The notes under the pieces: generated by a model | The model's database searches: none | Told to the model about the DNA's origin: nothing | The model's input: the letters and a program-made list of their open reading frames with translations, nothing else | Part shown: piece by piece, positions 1 through 7,663 of the stretch | Numbering within the stretch: position 1 is the stretch's first letter | Layout: the number at the start of each line of letters is the position of its first letter | Translations under genes and position numbers: made by a program | From: a virus | DNA length: 27,426 nucleotides | Virus record (IMG/VR): IMGVR_UViG_3300027710_000111 | Location: 1-27,426 of that record | Direction: 5' to 3' (one strand)

Positions 1-1
1 T

Positions 2-2200
2 CGTGAACAGGGCTATCTGGCTGCTCCGTTTGGTTTTGAAAAGCTCGATACCAAGTTGAAAGCCGCAATCAGTAGTTCTGGCATGAAACCAGATTCAGTC
101 GCCAACACGTTCACGAAGCACAGAGTCACTGGCGATGCGCTGCTCGTAGAGTTTGCGACCTTCTTGAAAAAGGTGGGTGCAGAAAATGCCGACGCTCTTC
201 TCGCCTGCCTGCCGAAGGTGGATGCGCTACCCGACCCCAAAGACGATAAGCTGTGGCTGGCGATTGCTGGCGTGTTTGTCGGACATGCGTTTGACGACTC
301 CACTCTGCGCGCTAAGGGCCTAAAGGCGCTGCCGAAGGAACTTAGGAACGACAAGATTAGTCGGGCGGGTGTGGGTGCCCTCACTCTGCGTCGCAAACAA
401 GCGAGCGTGATGGCCGTTACCTTCATGCTGCATCGCTTGCTTGCAGGATTGCTGTTCTTCTCTAAGAAAGCCAAGTGGAAGGGTGAAGACAAACTCTTTG
501 TGGATCGTTTGGTTAACGCCTACGCCACTATCTTGGTTTCGGTATCTGCCTCCGCACAGGCCAAGAACCTGTACCCAGCTCTCGCAATGGTGCAGGTATT
601 CTTCTTGCAGAGTAAGGCGGCTGATGCCATGCTTGCTGCCGATGGAATCACCGCGAAGTTCTCTGCGCTGATCAAGCCTTACGTTGCAGTGCCGTCCGTA
701 CGTTCTCTCTACGCAGCCGCTCCGGTATCCACTCGTAAAGCGAAAGCAGCCGCCGCAGCATTCACTGTAGAGAAACCTGTTCGACTGACGGCAGCCAAGT
801 TGCCTGAAATGACCAACGGCAACCTCGCATGGATGCTCGCGAACGATCCTGAGAAGCTGTTGAAGCTGTACGGCGACAATCCGCAGTTTGATTTGGACTT
901 CGCGGCCTTGCGTGCTCCTGAAATGGCACCGCTCGTTAAATTCCTTGCCACGTCTCCCGAGTATCTGCGTAACGTCCCCGAGGACTTGCACGACCTGCTT
1001 GTTAAACGCTGGCGATTGCCTGAACTCAAGACTGCCGATTTCGTGAAAGCCTATAGCGGGATTTCAAAAGTCGGATTGGAAGAGATTGCTCGCATTGCTG
1101 CGTTGAGCAGCGTGTCGAACAAAGCAATCAGCCCGTTAGTTCCTAAGCTGACGAAAGAAGCCTCGCAGTATCTTGTTCTGCAATTGGTGGCGAATTCCGC
1201 CAACGCGACCAAAGGCGCGTTCGGTAAAATCCAAAGCGAGCACGCAAAGTTCAATGGCTTGAAGACGAACAAGGTTGTCGCATCCGATTTGCGCGCTACT
1301 GATATTGAAGTCGTACGTGGGGTGTTTAAAGAAGCCCAGAAATCGGTAGCTGATGAACTGCTGAACTCCGGCTACGGGGCCAAAGACATTGACGATTTCA
1401 CGGCGCGCGTCAAAGCAGCTTATGCCGCCATCAAAGAGAACGGCGGCAAGCTGAAAGTAGCAAGTCGCAGAATCACCCCCGCCGACCTCGATCTGGTTGA
1501 AGCGCAAATGTCACTCGGCCACGGGATCACCGCCGTCCGAATAGACAAAGCATTTAACGTGACGTCAAAAGCAAAAGAACCGACCGACGCACACAAAGTT
1601 GCGGAGACCGTCTGGCACGGCACTGATATATCGGCTGCATCTTGCATTGCGCTGACAGGGTTTAAGGTGACGAGTGCCAACGTAAAAGCTGGTCGTTCTA
1701 TGGGGTCAGTTGTTTACGTCGCGCCGAACGCTGATAAGTCTATGCAGTACCTCGGCAGCAAATTCACACGCAACGGTACTGGCATACTCTTCAACGGCCC
1801 CGCGTATTTGAAAGGTGCCGCGCGTGAGCGAATTAACGGTCGTGCGGGCTCCTATGACTGGACGCACACTGGCAGATTCTCGTCGGAAGAGATTGGTTTG
1901 GCGAACGCGAACTTGCAATTCGACATTGAGCGCGCATACTCTGTTACGGTATGCTCACGCCTACCGAACCTCACGACTCGCAGCCCACTTGTGGAGGTTC
2001 GTAAGGTCGCAAGTCTGGCTATGATGCGACTTGCGACTGCTTCAAAAATCCGCACCGCGCAGATGGCTATCAGCAAGGCCAAGACTGTCAACGCAGTTGT
2101 TGAAGTATTGCGTGGCTATGACGTGGTGTTGGTTTTGGGCAAGCCTGATGACGCGCCGCGCAAAGCGAATCGTAAGTTCAAGATTAAGGTAGTACGCTAA
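2..2200 (+). CDS. Large protein with C-terminal PARP-like ADP-ribosyltransferase domain (5' end outside window)
   Basis: The frame is open from the first bases of the window to TAA at 2198-2200, so the gene starts upstream; a TTG at 56 lies in frame but is probably internal. About 730 residues are visible. The first two thirds are helical and Ala/Lys/Leu-rich and match no family I recognise. The last third has the order of motifs expected for a PARP/Tpt1-type ADP-ribosyltransferase: VWHGTD (His codon at 1616), then a Gly-rich stretch and SVVYVAP (Tyr codon at 1715) with KSMQYL behind it, then SSEEIGL (Glu codons 1886 and 1889). This fits an H-Y-E triad, which in known PARPs binds NAD+ and transfers ADP-ribose. 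The exact catalytic Glu is uncertain; a second candidate is in FDIERAY (codon at 1928). The target cannot be read from sequence. The next gene follows after 18 bases with a good ribosome site, so it is the first visible member of an operon that contains a second ART-like gene. Confidence 0.6.
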   Translation, partial: REQGYLAAPFGFEKLDTKLKAAISSSGMKPDSVANTFTKHRVTGDALLVEFATFLKKVGAENADALLACLPKVDALPDPKDDKLWLAIAGVFVGHAFDDSTLRAKGLKALPKELRNDKISRAGVGALTLRRKQASVMAVTFMLHRLLAGLLFFSKKAKWKGEDKLFVDRLVNAYATILVSVSASAQAKNLYPALAMVQVFFLQSKAADAMLAADGITAKFSALIKPYVAVPSVRSLYAAAPVSTRKAKAAAAAFTVEKPVRLTAAKLPEMTNGNLAWMLANDPEKLLKLYGDNPQFDLDFAALRAPEMAPLVKFLATSPEYLRNVPEDLHDLLVKRWRLPELKTADFVKAYSGISKVGLEEIARIAALSSVSNKAISPLVPKLTKEASQYLVLQLVANSANATKGAFGKIQSEHAKFNGLKTNKVVASDLRATDIEVVRGVFKEAQKSVADELLNSGYGAKDIDDFTARVKAAYAAIKENGGKLKVASRRITPADLDLVEAQMSLGHGITAVRIDKAFNVTSKAKEPTDAHKVAETVWHGTDISAASCIALTGFKVTSANVKAGRSMGSVVYVAPNADKSMQYLGSKFTRNGTGILFNGPAYLKGAARERINGRAGSYDWTHTGRFSSEEIGLANANLQFDIERAYSVTVCSRLPNLTTRSPLVEVRKVASLAMMRLATASKIRTAQMAISKAKTVNAVVEVLRGYDVVLVLGKPDDAPRKANRKFKIKVVR

Positions 2201-2218
2201 CCCTAATTTGGAGGGCAC

Positions 2219-2419
2219 ATGCAATTCGAATGTGAAGAATGCCACGTCGTTGAGAACACGGCAAACTGCGGTTACTGGAACAACGGAGGCAAGCACATTT
2301 GCAGCCAGTGTGACCCTGCAATCGGGAAGTGGCACAACCGCTTCCCGCGCCGAACTAAAGACAACTTAAACCCTGAGACAGGTGAGCCTGTCACTTCGAA
2401 AAATCAACCGTTGTTCTAG
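2219..2419 (+). CDS. Small zinc-ribbon-like protein, 66 aa
   Basis: This is a 66-residue protein starting at ATG 2219 behind a clear GGAGGG site seven bases back. Two Cys-x2-Cys knuckles are visible: Cys5/Cys8 (CEEC) and Cys28/Cys31 (CSQC), with an extra Cys17 between them. The spacing suits one structural zinc ion in a ribbon or treble-clef-like fold. The segment CDPAIGKWHNRFPRR after the second knuckle is like small zinc-binding proteins I associate with large phages, but I cannot name a family. It sits between the PARP-like gene and an unknown gene, 9 bases before the next start, so it is surely co-translated with them. It could be a nucleic-acid- or protein-binding adaptor; the function is unknown. 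Confidence 0.8.
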   Translation: MQFECEECHVVENTANCGYWNNGGKHICSQCDPAIGKWHNRFPRRTKDNLNPETGEPVTSKNQPLF

Positions 2420-2428
2420 GAGAACATC

Positions 2429-3262
2429 ATGAAAATTTCTATCGTCGCACGCGCGATTGCCTCTACCTCCGCAGTGGCTCCCGAAAGCGAGTACAGTTGG
2501 AACACCTACACTTCCGTCGCGGGCATGGGTTTGCTGTTCCGTGGCAAGGAAGTCATGATCGCTACCGACACTCAATTCGGTTTGCGTGACGGCACCAAGG
2601 GTGCTGCTCGTCTGATCCTGCGCGGTGAGCCGACCAAGGTAATCACTGTTACCCCCGAAGAGCGTACTGTGCTGCTCGCGCGCTCCACACCTGTCACCAC
2701 CAAAGGCGGCAAGAAAGCCAAAGTGCAGGGCGTAGTTCCTGATTTCGATGCAGCCGCTGCATGGAAAAACGAAATCGCCCCTGCGATCAAGGAAGCTGCC
2801 GCCACGTTATCCGCCACTAGCCTTCCTTCCGGCTCCGTGATTGTGTTCTTGGATCGTGTGTCCGCCGAGGTCTCTAACTACATTGAGAAGGGCGGTGCTA
2901 CTGCCGCGACCACCAAGAAGTTTTTGAAGCTGCTGGGGCAAGCTCCAGTCGGCACGGGCATCATGAACCGCGACAAAGAGAACGTGCAACTTGCCGTTAA
3001 GTTGCTCGAAACCAGTCCGGAGTGGAAGCGCATCAAGACAGGCAAGCTCAAACTCTCCAAATTCGAGAACGCTTACTCCGTCAGTCAGGACTTCGGTTAC
3101 GCTGCCATCCATTTGAAGATTGCACAGGTTCTGGTTGGGGGTAACAGCAAGAAGCTGCGTGATACCTTGCGCAACATTGACACCAGCGCTCGCGAATCTA
3201 TTCCGAGTGCCGTGCATCGCCAGATTACTTCGTGGGCAATGAAAGGCTTGAAGCTCCGTTAA
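2429..3262 (+). CDS. Unknown protein, 277 aa, with an N-terminal module also found in the last gene of the window
   Basis: Start at ATG 2429 with AGGAGA ahead of it. No known family is recognised. The N terminus (MKISIV, then EYSWNTY at residues 21-27, then KEVMIATDTQFGLRDG at 40-55 and KVITVTPEERTVLLA at 70-84) resembles the N terminus of the protein at 25973 (MKLKIL, EFAWYSY, KKVITEGMKVGIRP, then YRISKRVANRIAE). This suggests a shared small beta-rich module. The middle (residues 95-170) is Ala/Lys/Thr-rich with predicted helix and a hydrophobic strand, GSVIVFLDRV. No membrane segment or signal peptide is seen. Its stop overlaps the start of the next gene as TAATG, so the two are translationally coupled. 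Because it lies between two ART-like genes it may be a partner or co-packaged protein; that is inference only. Confidence 0.8.
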   Translation: MKISIVARAIASTSAVAPESEYSWNTYTSVAGMGLLFRGKEVMIATDTQFGLRDGTKGAARLILRGEPTKVITVTPEERTVLLARSTPVTTKGGKKAKVQGVVPDFDAAAAWKNEIAPAIKEAAATLSATSLPSGSVIVFLDRVSAEVSNYIEKGGATAATTKKFLKLLGQAPVGTGIMNRDKENVQLAVKLLETSPEWKRIKTGKLKLSKFENAYSVSQDFGYAAIHLKIAQVLVGGNSKKLRDTLRNIDTSARESIPSAVHRQITSWAMKGLKLR

Positions 3263-4191
3263 TGCGCCTACTCCTATCAACTTCTGCAACGGCAACACTG
3301 TATCACTTCACGTCAGTGTTGTCGGCAGTCAAAGCGCTCACGGAAGGCATGATGCTTACCCCTACCTCGCTGTCCGATTCGGACGCCGCGCACGGTAAGC
3401 GGAAAGCATACTTCCTGAGCCTCACTCGTTCACGCCACGGACGTTATCACCGTAACGATTCCCGTGGCGTCCTCTTCGAACTTGATGGCAACAAGATCAA
3501 CACGCGCTATCAAGTTAAGCCTGTTGACTACTGGCAGTTCTTCTCGTCTCCGAAAGTTCGCTTCGATAGCGATGAGCAAGATGCGCGGCTAGTGACTGAC
3601 AAGCCGCGCATCGACGTTAAGCCATTCATCAAGAGCATTAGTCTCTTGGTCGATGAAAGCAAAACTGACAAGCGTACGCTGCGCACTCTGTACGTGCAAG
3701 CATTCAAACTCGGCATTCCGCTCTACCTCTATAACGATCCGAAGTTGTTCCAGCTCGGGCGTGAGAAGGGGCGACTGCAATTGTCGGACGTTGTGGATGT
3801 GAAGAAGGCACCACAACGTACGCCGTCGCGCGACCGTGGTTTTGAAACGTTGCTGAGTTCCGCACTGCACTTGTTGATGCTCACCGATGATCCGGAGTTC
3901 AATCTCTACAACGACGTTTACGACGTGAAGGATTTCGACAAGAGTATGATCAGCTACTTGCGTTACGGTGACGATTTGCAGCGACAACTGAAAGCAGCAT
4001 TCCAGAATGCGGGACGTTCAGCTACCACGGGATTGCGCAAAGACCGTGCGCGCCTCGACCGCTTGATTGCCGCAATGCGCAAGCGCGGTTTGATGGACGT
4101 CAAAGACTACGTGAAGTTCATTATGGATCGTCGTGATGCAGACCAGCGAAAGTTCAACGCTGCACGGGCGCAAACCAACGACGGTTGGTAA
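3262..4191 (+). CDS. ADP-ribosyltransferase-fold-like protein (LYHFTS family), 309 aa
   Basis: I chose ATG 3262 because it overlaps the upstream stop as TAATG; a GTG at 3232 in the same frame would give a 30-base overlap and no better ribosome site. The N terminus reads MRLLLSTSATATLYHFTS with His15, then a G-x-L-type segment, AYFLSLTRS (residues 49-57), VLFELDGNKI (70-79), KPVDYW (86-91) and DEQDARL (104-110). The order His...Tyr/Phe-Leu-Ser...Glu-x-Asp-x-Arg resembles small ART-like proteins of the DarT/DUF4433 type (YHxT start, catalytic Glu late), but the match is by eye and partial. The C-terminal half (residues 150-309) is charged and mostly helical. It lies two genes after a PARP-like gene of clearly different sequence. 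Alternatively it is a structural ART-fold protein without activity. Confidence 0.5.
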   Translation: MRLLLSTSATATLYHFTSVLSAVKALTEGMMLTPTSLSDSDAAHGKRKAYFLSLTRSRHGRYHRNDSRGVLFELDGNKINTRYQVKPVDYWQFFSSPKVRFDSDEQDARLVTDKPRIDVKPFIKSISLLVDESKTDKRTLRTLYVQAFKLGIPLYLYNDPKLFQLGREKGRLQLSDVVDVKKAPQRTPSRDRGFETLLSSALHLLMLTDDPEFNLYNDVYDVKDFDKSMISYLRYGDDLQRQLKAAFQNAGRSATTGLRKDRARLDRLIAAMRKRGLMDVKDYVKFIMDRRDADQRKFNAARAQTNDGW

Positions 4192-4200
4192 GGACTTGCT

Positions 4201-5043
4201 ATGAAACTCCATTTATCACTGTCCGCCGTTCCTACCCCGCCGGAACTCTTTGCCCGTATTATTGCGCAGCACGCGGGCCTGAGCTGGATAAAGATCTCCA
4301 AGCGCGGCACCAAGTACACAGCAGCCTCGGATTCGATCTCGATCATTTACGATCAGCAAGGCGGCCATGTGTTCGTCAAGAAAGATGGCAAAGCCGTCAT
4401 GGACTTCCCAGCGCCTCGCGTGGTTGGTAAGACGCTGACCAACACGCAAAGTACAACGGCAGCCAAGCACGGCGCTCTGATCAAAGCCAAGACCGCAGTC
4501 GTGACCCCGAAAGAAGGATCGACGGACGCGCTCAAGAAGATCAAGTTCAAGGCGAAAGCTCCCGACAAGTTGACCAAAGAGCAGCGCGCCGAAGTTACTG
4601 CGAAGTATGGCCCGACGTTCGCGAAGAAGGTGATCGCGCTGGGGACTGCTCTGCTCTCCATCAAGGAAGTGAAGCGTGGCGCCGATACTGCCGTGATGTT
4701 CTGGCCTTTTGCGTTCGGGCCTGTGACGCGCAAGGTGAAAACCGCGTACGGATCTTTGCTGCGCTCCGACATTTACTCAATGATGGCCGCAGCCCCTACC
4801 ATTCCGTTTAAACCCGTAGGCGCGCCCACCCAGTTTCGCGGGTATGCTCCGTGTCGTGTGTGCGGTGCGCAGTTGGGAAGTGCAACGCAGTTTGATGCTG
4901 CGGGTGTTGCACGTCCTAGCAACATTGCTGCACATTACAGCAGCCACGGAATCAAATGCAATTTGGTGCGGAAGGTTGCAACCGACAAGACAACTGGCAA
5001 GAAGTACGCCGTGCTGTATGTCGGGTCTTTGAATAGCTTGTAA
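4201..5043 (+). CDS. Unknown basic protein with C-terminal Cys2His2-like zinc finger, 280 aa
   Basis: Starts at ATG 4201, nine bases after the previous stop, with TAAGGA as the ribosome site. The N terminus is MKLHLSLSAV, similar in style to the short N termini of the genes at 3262 and 25973. Residues 85-160 are very rich in Lys and Ala, suggesting nucleic-acid contact or a flexible linker. Near the C terminus Cys218-x2-Cys221 is followed by His245-x3-His249 and Cys253 (CRVCGAQLG ... HYSSHGIKC), a plausible zinc site like a classical finger with a long loop. I recognise no family. It is the last gene of the first operon: an intrinsic terminator begins five bases after its stop codon. Confidence 0.8.
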   Translation: MKLHLSLSAVPTPPELFARIIAQHAGLSWIKISKRGTKYTAASDSISIIYDQQGGHVFVKKDGKAVMDFPAPRVVGKTLTNTQSTTAAKHGALIKAKTAVVTPKEGSTDALKKIKFKAKAPDKLTKEQRAEVTAKYGPTFAKKVIALGTALLSIKEVKRGADTAVMFWPFAFGPVTRKVKTAYGSLLRSDIYSMMAAAPTIPFKPVGAPTQFRGYAPCRVCGAQLGSATQFDAAGVARPSNIAAHYSSHGIKCNLVRKVATDKTTGKKYAVLYVGSLNSL

Positions 5044-5047
5044 CATG

Positions 5048-5073
5048 GAGGGTGCCTGCGGGTGCCCTCTTTT
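5048..5073 (+). terminator. Intrinsic terminator after the first operon
   Basis: GAGGGTGCC - TGCG - GGTGCCCTC forms a 9-bp stem (two G-T pairs) with a 4-base loop, followed directly by TTTT. It sits five bases after the stop at 5043 and before a probable promoter. Confidence 0.9.
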
Positions 5074-5091
5074 CATTCGCTGCCCAAAATA

Positions 5092-5100
5092 CTGTAAATA
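5092..5100 (+). promoter_or_regulatory. Candidate late-type phage promoter core CTGTAAATA
   Basis: CTGTAAATA lies 38 bases upstream of ATG 5130 and just after a terminator. The identical 9-mer occurs at 25933-25941, again just after a terminator and 40 bases before a start codon. It resembles the T4 late promoter core TATAAATA, which is a single-element promoter. The role is inferred from position and identity only. Confidence 0.45.
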
Positions 5101-5129
5101 GATATTGTCTAACAAAGGAGACAAACATC

Positions 5130-6515
5130 ATGATTAACTGGATGCGTAACGCATTTCTCAAGCTATCCCCGACTTACCAGCTCCGAACTCAAGTTGAACA
5201 GTGGTACGATGCCGACGGCACCGAAGAGCATGTGACGAACCCGATTGAGATCGTGCGCGCTGTTCTGTGTACCGAATCGAACGTGCGCCGTCGTTCGTAC
5301 GAATTGATCCGTGACGCTATCGGCAGCCGCGACACCCTTGCACCCTTCCGGAGCATGAGTTCGTTGATGCGTGGGTTTGCACAGCCCGAAGGCTTCTTTG
5401 ACCGCAGCACCATCGGCATAACCAAAACCGACATGCTCGTTCCTGCAATGGCATTGCATTCAGACGGCAGACTGGTGATGACGCGCGACGAAGTTCTTGT
5501 GCGTTGTGGTTCGCTCACCGCCCGACGCTATCGCCCGCAGCGTAGCATTGTGGAAGGGAAGGGAATCAACAAACCTATCGAAGGAACGGCGTTGTTCCTC
5601 GACGAGGCGGTCGCAACTCTGTCACGTTGCATGGTTCCCGACGTCTACAACCTAGCGACATTCATGGCCGGTATGCAGTTCTTCGTGTTGGAGAATTCGT
5701 ACGTGTATGCGCACTGCGCCTTCCGCCCCGTCGGCTCGTTTGCGCTGCGTGCCATTTCCGAGCCGCTTATGCCGTTGATGTTCCGACTGGTGAAGGCCGT
5801 GCCGATCAGCTCTATTATCTACCCGCGCGCAGATTGCTTCATGCGTATGCGTGCCGATGAAGTTCTCGTTTCGCTGGCGATGAATACGGTTGAGGTGGCT
5901 GACACCCTCCGTCTAATGGCGTCACTGCGCTCTGTTGAATTGCGTGAAGCGTTGATGCTGGATGAAGACGAATTCGAAGACCTGTGCTCACGCTACGAAG
6001 ACCGCTATCAGTTGGACGTTGCACCACTGGAAAGCGATACCGATCTTCGCCTTCGCGTTATCACCCTGAACGAGCTGCGTGATCGCTGTGACTTCCTGTG
6101 CGCACATTTGAAGGTGGAGCAGCGTTACGAGCCGAGCGGCCCCGTCGGTCAGACAGGGCATCCGGTTATTTCCCGCAAACGTCAAGCGCAGAAAACTCGC
6201 GGCGTGAAGCAGGACAACAGCACTATGTATGGCCCGCAAGTCACGTATCGCAACGACGGGTCGTTCGACATGACTGACGTTATGCTCGCACACATGCTTT
6301 TGCAAAATGCGTGCGCATCCGAAAGTCACAGTTCGGTGATCTCGCAAGCGGCTGGCACTTCCGCTAACGTGTATGTTGAAGAACCTACTTCACCACACCG
6401 CACCTCGCCGTGTTACGCGCCCGACCCGCAGCCTGAGCGTGAAACGTATTCCGCGCCCACTTACTCCGCGCCGGACAATGATTGCGGAGGCGGTGGAAGC
6501 AGCAATGATTACTGA
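5130..6515 (+). CDS. Unknown protein, 461 aa, with Pro/Ser/Tyr-rich tail ending in a Gly-Ser run
   Basis: ATG 5130 is chosen because AAAGGAG stands nine bases upstream and the start follows a terminator and possible promoter; frames further upstream would run through the terminator hairpin. Residues 1-330 look like a folded, mainly helical domain (MINWMRNAFLKL at the start, LMPLMFRLVKAVPISSIIYP in the middle). I see no clear transmembrane segment. Residues 330-461 are low complexity, with TYSAPTYSAPD and a final GGGGSSNDY. Such a C terminus is typical of exposed, disordered tails. I do not recognise the family. It is the first gene of the operon that carries the HAD, HD and AAA proteins, and its stop is ten bases before the next start. 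Confidence 0.8.
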   Translation: MINWMRNAFLKLSPTYQLRTQVEQWYDADGTEEHVTNPIEIVRAVLCTESNVRRRSYELIRDAIGSRDTLAPFRSMSSLMRGFAQPEGFFDRSTIGITKTDMLVPAMALHSDGRLVMTRDEVLVRCGSLTARRYRPQRSIVEGKGINKPIEGTALFLDEAVATLSRCMVPDVYNLATFMAGMQFFVLENSYVYAHCAFRPVGSFALRAISEPLMPLMFRLVKAVPISSIIYPRADCFMRMRADEVLVSLAMNTVEVADTLRLMASLRSVELREALMLDEDEFEDLCSRYEDRYQLDVAPLESDTDLRLRVITLNELRDRCDFLCAHLKVEQRYEPSGPVGQTGHPVISRKRQAQKTRGVKQDNSTMYGPQVTYRNDGSFDMTDVMLAHMLLQNACASESHSSVISQAAGTSANVYVEEPTSPHRTSPCYAPDPQPERETYSAPTYSAPDNDCGGGGSSNDY

Positions 6516-6525
6516 GAGGTCACAA

Positions 6526-7062
6526 ATGCTACCAGATTCCGTTGTTGGATGTTTCTGGCGCAGGTTCACGGATGAAGCGCCGCAGGATGTTATTTACGAT
6601 GCGCTGGTGTCAACGAAAGAATCGACGACCGAGCGTTTATCTATGATGATGCCGCCGTGCGTGCGAAGTCTATTCACCGACAAGGTGAGTGCTCGCATTG
6701 CAATGCTCGAAGACCCTAAGCGCTCTCCGCGAATGTGCTTCACGTTTTCAGAGCTACCGAGTCCGGACTGGCCGACGTTTGAGTTGATGTATCGGAAAGG
6801 CAAGGAAGTACGCAACCACCGCTACAACATATTCAACATGGGAATGACGCAGCTTGTTGAAGAGCACCATCACCCAGCACTGTTGAGTGATCGCTACTTT
6901 GAGGCGCGCGTTCGCCTGTTCGTCTATTTCATGTTCGGCTACGTGCTGCAACCGAACCGAGTATCTACGTGTGGGAATGGCGCGGGCACAATTCAAGTGC
7001 GAGTCAGCTTTAATCCTGCGGGGCCACACGTCACAATCTTTGAGGGCCGCCATGATCATTGA
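6526..7062 (+). CDS. Unknown protein, 178 aa, distant paralogue of the next gene
   Basis: Starts at ATG 6526 with GAGAGG upstream, overlapping the preceding stop region. No known family is seen. The segment DWPTFELMYRKGKEVRNHRY aligns by eye with DSEFYSLYVRYRKG plus VVRDSL of the next protein, and both end with a Phe-Asn-Pro-x-Gly turn followed by hydrophobic strands (SFNPAGPHVTIFEG here). This suggests an old tandem duplication. It has several Met and aromatic residues in RLFVYFMFGYVL, which could be a buried helix rather than a membrane span. The stop at 7060-7062 lies inside the next gene, so the two are translationally coupled. Confidence 0.75.
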   Translation: MLPDSVVGCFWRRFTDEAPQDVIYDALVSTKESTTERLSMMMPPCVRSLFTDKVSARIAMLEDPKRSPRMCFTFSELPSPDWPTFELMYRKGKEVRNHRYNIFNMGMTQLVEEHHHPALLSDRYFEARVRLFVYFMFGYVLQPNRVSTCGNGAGTIQVRVSFNPAGPHVTIFEGRHDH

Positions 7063-7663
7063 CCCTAACGAAATCCCCAACACCCGCGACTCCATGCGCG
7101 TACTCGGAACCTCGCTGGACTATGCAGCGGTTTCTGATGACGTAGTTGGTGAGCTGTCGCGCTTCGTGGACTCGCATCGCCATGCCGACATTATTCCGGT
7201 GATTCAAGCGTTCGTCGGAATCTTCCCGCGCTATCACTTCCAACGCATCGTGCTGGATCGCATCAACTCCTGTTTGGAGAATCGCACCAGTGCGCGGGGT
7301 GCGTGGCGTACGCGCGCCTACATGCGGCAGCCGCCGGAACGCGCCGCTGATCCTGTCGCGGTATTGGAAGAAGTTTCTAAAACCGATAGCGAGTTCTATT
7401 CGCTCTACGTTCGTTACCGCAAAGGTGTGTCCGCAGTAGTGCGTGACAGTTTGTGGTGGCGTCGGGATTTCGGCTCCATAAAGACGCGCCTCGCGGTGCT
7501 CACATCTTACGTGTGGGCAGTGAAGGGCGTCGTGATGCAATTCGAAGGTACGTTCAATCCCGATGGAAGTCCGCAAGAGATCTTCCTTGTGGTCGGTGAC
7601 AAACGTACAACCATTTATCTATCAGTGCTTGATGCCTACACTCCGAAGGGAGAACAAAAGTGA
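7052..7663 (+). CDS. Unknown protein, 203 aa, distant paralogue of the preceding gene
   Basis: ATG 7052 lies eleven bases inside the preceding gene with GAGGG a few bases upstream. The protein has no motif I can assign. It shares with its upstream neighbour a central YRKG segment and a C-terminal GTFNPDGSPQEIFLVVGD strand region. The N-terminal half is predicted helical (VVGELSRFVDSHRH; VIQAFVGIFPRYHF). The stop codon TGA overlaps the GTG start of the HAD gene (GTGA), so these genes are expressed as one unit. A fold-level comparison of the pair would be the quickest route to a function. Confidence 0.75.
   Translation: MIIDPNEIPNTRDSMRVLGTSLDYAAVSDDVVGELSRFVDSHRHADIIPVIQAFVGIFPRYHFQRIVLDRINSCLENRTSARGAWRTRAYMRQPPERAADPVAVLEEVSKTDSEFYSLYVRYRKGVSAVVRDSLWWRRDFGSIKTRLAVLTSYVWAVKGVVMQFEGTFNPDGSPQEIFLVVGDKRTTIYLSVLDAYTPKGEQK

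Noticed and set aside
3232-3261. GTG start at 3232 for the LYHFTS protein
   Set aside because: ATG 3262 forms a TAATG overlap with the upstream stop and puts the LYHFTS motif at residues 13-18; the 30-base overlap is not needed.
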